A program made the translations under genes and the position numbers. From the NCBI RefSeq assembly GCF_014873495.1, contig NZ_JADBGF010000001.1, positions 5,580,001-5,644,000 on the forward strand: a DNA stretch of 64,000 nt, given 5' to 3'. The notes under the pieces were generated by a model, which was not told where the DNA came from, did no database searches, and was given only the letters and a program-made list of their open reading frames with translations. Positions 58,580 to 64,000 of this stretch are shown in pieces (position 1 is the first letter of the stretch; each line of letters begins with the position of its first letter). Origin of the DNA: Streptomyces stelliscabiei. GTDB taxonomy: Bacteria; Actinomycetota; Actinomycetes; Streptomycetales; Streptomycetaceae.

Positions 58580-58993
58580 TCAGCCGCGCCCCAGCGCCCC
58601 GGTCAGTTCGATCTCGATGACGACGCGGAGCGGGTTCGGCCGCGGCTCCCTGCCGTAGCGCTCCGCGTACCGCCGCTCCGCCTCCGCGACCCGCTCCCGG
58701 TCCTCGTACACCCGGCCGAGCCCCTCCAGCGTGGCCCAGCGCGCGCCCTCCAGCTGGCACACCGCCACCCGCGCGCCCCCGGCGCCCGCCGCGCGCACGT
58801 GCCGTGCCTTCGCGCTCCCCGTACGGGTGATGACCCGAGCGATCCGGGCCTCGGGGTCGTATGTCACTCCGACGGGCACCACGTGGGGGCTGCCGTCAGC
58901 GCGGAGGGTGGTCAGGGTGCAGAGGTGGCGCTCCCGCCAGAAGGCGAGGTACGCGTCATCGGGCTCACCGGGGTCCACTCGATAGGTGCTCAC
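58580..58993 (-). CDS. PPOX-type flavin/F420-binding protein
   Basis: A 137-residue split-barrel protein of the pyridoxamine-phosphate-oxidase-like family: CTLTTLRADGSPHVVPVGVTYD at the start, ARVITRTGSAKARHVRA, then GARWATLEGLGRVYED. In actinobacteria this family often binds F420 and reduces small substrates, but the substrate is unknown here. Full length. It is divergent from clpB (gap 154 bases). Confidence 0.85.
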   Translation of the reverse strand: MSTYRVDPGEPDDAYLAFWRERHLCTLTTLRADGSPHVVPVGVTYDPEARIARVITRTGSAKARHVRAAGAGGARVAVCQLEGARWATLEGLGRVYEDRERVAEAERRYAERYGREPRPNPLRVVIEIELTGALGRG

Positions 58994-59070
58994 GGCCAGG
59001 AATCTAGCGGGGAAACGGGTTACCCGGCCTCCGGGCCTCCGGGAACCTCCGGAACCCTCCCCGGCCCCAC

Positions 59071-59091
59071 CTTGAGTGGAATAGACTCAAC
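59071..59091 (+). promoter_or_regulatory. HAIR operator for HspR upstream of clpB
   Basis: CTTGAGT-GGAATAG-ACTCAAC, the HspR consensus with one mismatch at its last base, centred 67 bases before the clpB start. A further half site (CTTGAGT) lies at 59105-59111. It links clpB to the dnaK operon regulon. Confidence 0.87.
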
Positions 59092-59147
59092 TTTGTGTAC
59101 GTTACTTGAGTCACCCGAGCCGACGACGCCAGGAGGGAAACGCGAAC

Positions 59148-61763
59148 GTGGACGCCGAGCTGACCAACAGGAGCCGGGACGCGATCAACGCGGCCAGCAA
59201 CCGGGCCGTGTCCGAGGGACACGCCGACTTCACCCCCGCCCACCTGCTGCTGGCTCTGCTCCAGGGGCAGGAGAACGAGAACATCACCGACCTGCTCGCC
59301 GCCGTCGACGCCGACCAGGCGGCCGTACGCGCGGGCGCGGAGAAGATCCTCGCCGGTCTGCCCAGCGTGACCGGTGCCACCGTGTCGCCGCCCCAGCCCA
59401 ACCGCGAGCTGCTCAGCGTGGTCGCCGAGGCCCAGGCCAAGGCGAAGGAACTGGGCGACGAGTACGTCTCCACCGAGCACCTCCTGATCGGCATCGCCGA
59501 CAAGGGCGGCCAGGCCGGGGACGTACTCTCCCGGCAGGGGGCGAACGCCAGGAAGTTGCAGGAGGCGTTCCAGAAGGCAAGGGGAGGACGCCGGGTGACC
59601 ACCGCCGATCCGGAGGGCCAGTACAAGGCCCTGGAGAAGTTCGGGACCGATTTCACCGCCGCCGCGCGGGAGGGGAAGCTCGATCCCGTCATCGGCCGTG
59701 ACCAGGAGATCCGGCGCGTGGTGCAGGTGCTCTCCCGCCGGACCAAGAACAACCCCGTCCTCATCGGTGAGCCCGGCGTCGGCAAGACCGCCGTCGTCGA
59801 GGGTCTGGCCCAGCGGATCGTCAAGGGCGACGTGCCCGAGTCGCTGAAGAACAAGCGGCTGGTCTCGCTCGACCTCGGTGCCATGGTCGCCGGGGCCAAG
59901 TACCGGGGCGAGTTCGAGGAGCGGCTGAAGACCGTCCTCGCCGAGATCAAGGACTCCGACGGTCAGATCATCACCTTCATCGACGAGCTGCACACGGTGG
60001 TCGGCGCGGGCGCCGGCGGTGACTCCGCCATGGACGCCGGCAACATGCTGAAGCCCATGCTGGCCCGCGGCGAGCTGCGCATGGTCGGCGCGACGACCCT
60101 CGACGAGTACCGCGAGCGCATCGAGAAGGACCCGGCGCTGGAGCGCCGCTTCCAGCAGGTGCTCGTCGCCGAGCCGACCGTCGAGGACACCATCGCGATC
60201 CTGCGCGGCCTCAAGGGCCGCTACGAGGCCCACCACAAGGTCGTGATCGCCGACGCGGCCCTGGTCGCCGCCGCCACCCTCTCCGACCGGTACATCACCT
60301 CCCGTTTCCTGCCCGACAAGGCCATCGACCTCGTCGACGAGTCGGCCTCCCGGCTTCGGATGGAGATCGACTCCTCTCCCGTCGAGATCGACGAGCTGCA
60401 GCGGTCCGTGGACCGGCTGCGCATGGAGGAGATGGCCCTCGACAAGGAGACCGACGCCGCCTCCCGCGAGCGTCTGGAGCGACTGCGCCGCGACCTCGCC
60501 AACAAGGAGGAGGACCTGCGGGGCCTCACCGCCCGCTGGGAGAAGGAGAAGCAGTCCCTCAACGCGGTCGGTGAACTCAAGGAGAAGCTCGACGAGTTGC
60601 GCGGCCAGGCCGAACGCGCCCAGCGCGACGGCGACTTCGACACCGCCTCCAAGCTGCTCTACGGCGAGATCCCCACCCTGGAGCGGGCGTTGGAGGAGGC
60701 CTCCGAGGCCGAGGAGGAGGCCGCCGCGTCGAAGAACACCATGGTCAAGGACGAGGTCGGCGCCGACGACATCGCGGACGTCGTCGCCTCCTGGACCGGC
60801 ATCCCGGCCGGCCGCCTGCTGGAGGGCGAGACCCAGAAGCTGCTCCGGATGGAGGACGAGCTGGGCCGACGCCTCATCGGCCAGACCGAGGCCGTACGGG
60901 CCGTGTCCGACGCCGTACGCCGCTCCCGCGCCGGCATCGCCGACCCGGACCGCCCCACCGGCTCCTTCGTCTTCCTCGGCCCGACCGGTGTCGGCAAGAC
61001 CGAGCTGGCCAAGGCCCTCGCCGACTTCCTCTTCGACGACGAGCGGGCCATGATCCGCATCGACATGTCGGAGTACAGCGAGAAGCACAGCGTGGCCCGG
61101 CTCGTCGGCGCGCCCCCCGGGTACATCGGCTACGAGGAGGGCGGCCAGCTGACGGAGTCCGTCCGCCGGCGCCCGTACTCGGTCGTGCTGCTGGACGAGG
61201 TGGAGAAGGCGCACCCCGAGGTCTTCGACATCCTGCTGCAGGTGCTGGACGACGGCCGGCTCACGGACGGACAGGGCCGTACGGTCGATTTCCGCAACAC
61301 CATCCTGATCCTCACCTCGAACCTCGGCAGCCAGTACCTGGTCGACCCGGTCACCACCGAGGTGGTGAAGAAGCAGCAGGTCATGGATGTGGTGCGGGCC
61401 TCCTTCAAGCCGGAGTTCCTCAACCGCCTCGACGACCTGGTCGTCTTCTCCGCCCTGGACAAGGCGGAACTGAAGCGCATCGCCGCGCTCCAGATCGACC
61501 GGCTGTCCAAGCGTCTGGCCGAGCGCCGCCTCACCCTGGAGATCACCCTCGAGGCCCTGACCTGGCTCGCGGACGAGGGCAACGATCCGGCGTACGGCGC
61601 CCGCCCGCTGCGCCGCCTCGTCCAGACCGCCATCGGCGACCGGCTGGCCAAGGAGATCCTCTCCGGCGAGGTGAAGGACGGCGACACCGTCCGGGTGGAC
61701 ACCTTCGGGGAGGGCGAGGGGCTGATCGTGGGCCCGGTCCCGTCGATGGAGAAGAAGCCGTGA
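59148..61763 (+). CDS. clpB: Chaperone ClpB (AAA+ disaggregase)
   Basis: An 871-residue hexameric disaggregase that works with DnaK to rescue aggregated proteins. N-terminal Clp-N repeats (VDAELTNRSRDAINAAS) are followed by the first AAA+ module with Walker A GEPGVGKTAVVEG (residue about 208). The coiled-coil middle domain follows (about 400-520, including SRERLERLRRDLANKEEDL). The second AAA+ module has GPTGVGKTELAKAL (about 611) and the sensor region ILTSNLGSQYL. The GTG at 59148 follows AGGAGGG and gives the usual N-terminus. Controlled by HspR. Confidence 0.97.
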   Translation: MDAELTNRSRDAINAASNRAVSEGHADFTPAHLLLALLQGQENENITDLLAAVDADQAAVRAGAEKILAGLPSVTGATVSPPQPNRELLSVVAEAQAKAKELGDEYVSTEHLLIGIADKGGQAGDVLSRQGANARKLQEAFQKARGGRRVTTADPEGQYKALEKFGTDFTAAAREGKLDPVIGRDQEIRRVVQVLSRRTKNNPVLIGEPGVGKTAVVEGLAQRIVKGDVPESLKNKRLVSLDLGAMVAGAKYRGEFEERLKTVLAEIKDSDGQIITFIDELHTVVGAGAGGDSAMDAGNMLKPMLARGELRMVGATTLDEYRERIEKDPALERRFQQVLVAEPTVEDTIAILRGLKGRYEAHHKVVIADAALVAAATLSDRYITSRFLPDKAIDLVDESASRLRMEIDSSPVEIDELQRSVDRLRMEEMALDKETDAASRERLERLRRDLANKEEDLRGLTARWEKEKQSLNAVGELKEKLDELRGQAERAQRDGDFDTASKLLYGEIPTLERALEEASEAEEEAAASKNTMVKDEVGADDIADVVASWTGIPAGRLLEGETQKLLRMEDELGRRLIGQTEAVRAVSDAVRRSRAGIADPDRPTGSFVFLGPTGVGKTELAKALADFLFDDERAMIRIDMSEYSEKHSVARLVGAPPGYIGYEEGGQLTESVRRRPYSVVLLDEVEKAHPEVFDILLQVLDDGRLTDGQGRTVDFRNTILILTSNLGSQYLVDPVTTEVVKKQQVMDVVRASFKPEFLNRLDDLVVFSALDKAELKRIAALQIDRLSKRLAERRLTLEITLEALTWLADEGNDPAYGARPLRRLVQTAIGDRLAKEILSGEVKDGDTVRVDTFGEGEGLIVGPVPSMEKKP

Positions 61764-61922
61764 CGGGGGCCGATCGGGGGTACCCGAAAGGTTCCCCGCC
61801 ACGCTCGTAGCTGAATCCCCCGGCGGATCCGGCCAAGGGCGACGAACCGCGCGGGGCTGGGGTTGCCACCCCCCGCCCCGCATGGGAGAGGATGGCGGAA
61901 TCCGTACGAAGGGAAAATCACG

Positions 61923-62477
61923 GTGAGCATCGACCCGTCCTCGATTCCGAACTTCGGGGGCCAGCCCGAGCCGCAGCCCCAAGGGCCGGCGGGCCCCGTC
62001 GTTCCGGATCAGGACCTTGTGAAGCAGCTCCTGGACCAGATGGAGCTGAAGTACGTCGTCGACGACGAGGGTGACCTCGCGGCGCCGTGGGAGGAATTCC
62101 GCACGTACTTCATGTTCCGTGGCGAGGGTGACCAGCAGGTCTTCTCGGTGCGCACGTTCTACGACCGCCCGCACCAGATCGACGAGAAGCCGTCTCTGCT
62201 GGAGACCATCGACGACTGGAACCGCCGCACCCTGTGGCCCAAGGTCTACAGCCACACGCACGACGACGGCACGGTCCGCCTCATCGGCGAGGCCCAGCTG
62301 CTGATCGGCACCGGCGTCAGCCTGGAGCACTTCGTCTCGTCGACGGTCAGCTGGGTGCGGGCCGCCATCGAGTTCGACAAGTGGCTCGTCGAGCAGCTCG
62401 GCCTGGCCGAGGACGTCGACGAGAAGACCGACGAGGGCGACAAGCCCAAGGACGGCGACGACGACGCCGCGGAGTAG
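61923..62477 (+). CDS. YbjN-domain protein
   Basis: A 184-residue cytosolic protein with a Pro/Gln-rich N-terminus, then a YbjN-like alpha+beta domain (LVKQLLDQMELKYVVDDEGDLAAPW, then TYFMFRGEGDQQVFSVRTF and LGTGVSLEHFVSS-like LIGTGVSLEHFVSST) and an acidic tail. YbjN proteins resemble type III secretion chaperones and are often stress-linked. The GTG at 61923 starts the family similarity. It follows clpB on the same strand by 159 bases. Confidence 0.8.
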   Translation: MSIDPSSIPNFGGQPEPQPQGPAGPVVPDQDLVKQLLDQMELKYVVDDEGDLAAPWEEFRTYFMFRGEGDQQVFSVRTFYDRPHQIDEKPSLLETIDDWNRRTLWPKVYSHTHDDGTVRLIGEAQLLIGTGVSLEHFVSSTVSWVRAAIEFDKWLVEQLGLAEDVDEKTDEGDKPKDGDDDAAE

Positions 62478-62502
62478 TCGCCGTCGAACGCCCGCAGACC
62501 TC

Positions 62503-62557
62503 CGAGAGCCCGGCCAGGGCGCCCGCCGCACGGCGGTGTGCCAGGGCCGGGCTCTCG
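62503..62557. terminator. Hairpin between convergent YbjN and aminotransferase genes
   Basis: CGAGAGCCCGGCC (62503-62515) pairs perfectly with 62545-62557 across a 29-base loop that contains its own GC-rich stem. It can serve both directions. Confidence 0.65.
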
Positions 62558-62641
62558 CTGTCGGTGCGGACCGTCGGTGCGGGCCGTCGGTGCGGTCGGA
62601 ACGCGCGTGCCGCGGTCGCGACGACGTCGGGGTCCCTGCCG

Positions 62642-63871
62642 TCAGAACGCCGACTTCAGCCGCTTCGCCGCCTCCTCCAGCACCTCCGTGCGCTTGCAGA
62701 ACGCGAACCGCACGAAGGGGGCGCCGGCCTCACGGTGGTCGTAGAAGACCGCGTTGGGGATGGCGACGACACCGGCCCGCTCGGGCAGCGCCCGGCAGAA
62801 GGCGAAGCCGTCCGTCTCGCCGAGGGGGCGGATGTCGGTGGTGACGAAGTACGTCCCCGCCGTCCGGAACACCCCGAAACCGGCCTCGGCCAGCCCCGCC
62901 GCCAGCACGTCCCGCTTGGCGAGCATGTCCGCCCGGAAGGCCTCGAAGTAGCTGTCCGGAAGCGCGAGGGCCTCGGCGACGGCGTACTGGAACGGCCCGG
63001 ACGCCACATAGGTGAGGTACTGCTTCGCCGAGCGCACCGCCGTCACCAGCTCGGGCGCGGCCGTCACCCAGCCGACCTTCCACCCCGTGAAGGAGAAGGT
63101 CTTGCCCGCGGACCCGATGGTGACGGTCCGCTCCCGCATCCCCGGGAAGGTGGCGAGCGGCAGGTGCTCGGCCCCGTCGAAGACCAGGTGCTCGTACACC
63201 TCGTCCGTCACCACCAGCAGATCCCGTTCCACGGCCAGCTCGGCGATCGCGGTCAGCTCCGCGCGGGTGAGGACGGTGCCGGTCGGGTTGTGCGGCGTGT
63301 TGATCAGCAGCAGCCGGGTCCGGTCGGTGACCGCGTCCCGCAGCTCGTCCAGGTCCAGCCGGAAGCGCCGGGCCCCGTCCGCGTCGCCGGACCCCTCGGA
63401 CGGCCGTAGCGTCACCGGTACGCGCGTGCCGCCCGCCATCGCGATGCAGGCCGCGTACGAGTCGTAGTACGGCTCCAGGGCGACCACCTCGTCGCCCGGC
63501 TCCAGCAGCCCCAGCAGGGCGGCCGCGATGGCCTCCGTGGCACCCGCCGTGACCAGGACCTCGGTGTCCGGGTCGAACTCCAGCCCGTACCGCCGCCGCT
63601 GGTGGTCGACGATCGCGGTCCGCAGCTCGGGGACGCCCGGCCCCGGCGGGTACTGGTTGCCCCGGCCGTCCCGCAGCGCCCGTACGGCGGCCTCGCGGAT
63701 CTCTTCGGGGCCGTCGGTGTCCGGGAAGCCCTGGCCCAGGTTGATCGACCCGGTCCGCAGGGCGAGCGCCGACATCTCGGCGAAGATCGTCGTCCCGAAC
63801 TCGGCGAGCCGCCGGTTCAGCGCCGGACGAGGGGTGCGGGCGGAGCGTGCGCTGGAGGTCATGGCCGTCAT
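62642..63871 (-). CDS. PLP-dependent aminotransferase (class I/II, DapC/KAT-like)
   Basis: A 409-residue fold-type I enzyme. Motifs include INLGQGFPDTDGPEEI, NQYPPGPGVPELR, NTPHNPTGTVLTR and the Schiff-base Lys in GSAGKTFSFTGWKVGW (residue about 250), with the terminal Arg in FVRFAFCK. These match the actinobacterial kynurenine-aminotransferase/N-succinyldiaminopimelate aminotransferase group, so a role in lysine/cell-wall diaminopimelate synthesis is possible but not proved. Two ATGs (63871 and 63862) are both in frame; the second has the better spaced GGA. Full length. Confidence 0.88.
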   Translation of the reverse strand: MTAMTSSARSARTPRPALNRRLAEFGTTIFAEMSALALRTGSINLGQGFPDTDGPEEIREAAVRALRDGRGNQYPPGPGVPELRTAIVDHQRRRYGLEFDPDTEVLVTAGATEAIAAALLGLLEPGDEVVALEPYYDSYAACIAMAGGTRVPVTLRPSEGSGDADGARRFRLDLDELRDAVTDRTRLLLINTPHNPTGTVLTRAELTAIAELAVERDLLVVTDEVYEHLVFDGAEHLPLATFPGMRERTVTIGSAGKTFSFTGWKVGWVTAAPELVTAVRSAKQYLTYVASGPFQYAVAEALALPDSYFEAFRADMLAKRDVLAAGLAEAGFGVFRTAGTYFVTTDIRPLGETDGFAFCRALPERAGVVAIPNAVFYDHREAGAPFVRFAFCKRTEVLEEAAKRLKSAF

Positions 63872-64000
63872 CCTGCGCCGAACCTCTGGAGTTCCTCAAC
63901 TCGGCTTTGACCGGTGAGACGGGAGGGCATCCCCACGTCACGCACGGCTCATGGGGGGCCTGCAGGGGGAGTGAAAGGCAGGTGCCGAGATGGAGGTTCT

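Noticed and set aside
59004..62531. 1175-residue minus-strand frame opposite clpB
   Set aside because: An antisense shadow of ClpB, which has both AAA+ modules intact on the plus strand.

Overview
The window is a piece of a Streptomyces-type actinobacterial chromosome. The coding DNA has very high GC, with GTG and TTG starts and ATGA/GTGA overlaps. It carries the dnaK-grpE-dnaJ-hspR operon and clpB, each preceded by an HspR (HAIR) inverted repeat. There are many secreted FG-GAP proteins, and the TTA leucine codon stands out as rare. Core chromosomal genes (dcd, the dnaK operon, clpB, a DapC-like aminotransferase) alternate with accessory segments.

Layout. 0-5.4 kb: the start of an alpha/beta hydrolase, an efflux pump with a divergent MmyB-type regulator, and a second MFS pump translationally coupled to an IS701-type transposase homologue that appears to lack its catalytic Glu. 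5.8-8.0 kb: a lower-GC three-gene cassette (XRE regulator, ImmA/IrrE-type metallopeptidase, polytopic membrane protein) with two consecutive TTA codons. 8.0-10.8 kb: a frameshifted IS256 remnant, a gene broken at its 3' end, and a tyrosine integrase next to the 3' end of tRNA-Gly(CCC), so the left part looks like a decayed integrated island. 11-14.8 kb: dcd, a phosphoribosyltransferase, a secreted protein and a Yip1-like membrane protein. 14.9-23.4 kb: five secreted FG-GAP (beta-propeller) paralogues on the minus strand with an NTF2-like gene among them. 23.7-28.5 kb: a two-domain lipoprotein, a large membrane iron-sulfur reductase, and a MraY/WecA-fold protein without the usual catalytic acidic motifs. 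28.6-33.0 kb: the heat-shock operon.

33-49 kb is the least familiar part. A minus-strand group (M48 peptidase, TraG/VirD4-like membrane protein with a degenerate nucleotide site, two related small proteins) diverges from a plus-strand group (small protein, HerA-type ATPase, calpain-type cysteine protease with a long Glu/Pro/Ala repeat region, two related small proteins, further unknowns, a DUF4913-like protein). The organisation suggests one dedicated module that couples ATPases and proteases; its purpose is unknown.

50-55.2 kb: an orphan sugar-binding lipoprotein and the coupled ATP-grasp/alpha-E/transglutaminase operon. 55.7-58.4 kb: two paralogous LuxR-type regulators converge beside a 75-residue secreted peptide ending in a repeated DSSWG motif and a Rieske-like protein without Rieske ligands, a candidate peptide-signalling locus. 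58.6-63.9 kb: a PPOX-type flavoprotein, clpB, a YbjN-like protein and the aminotransferase.
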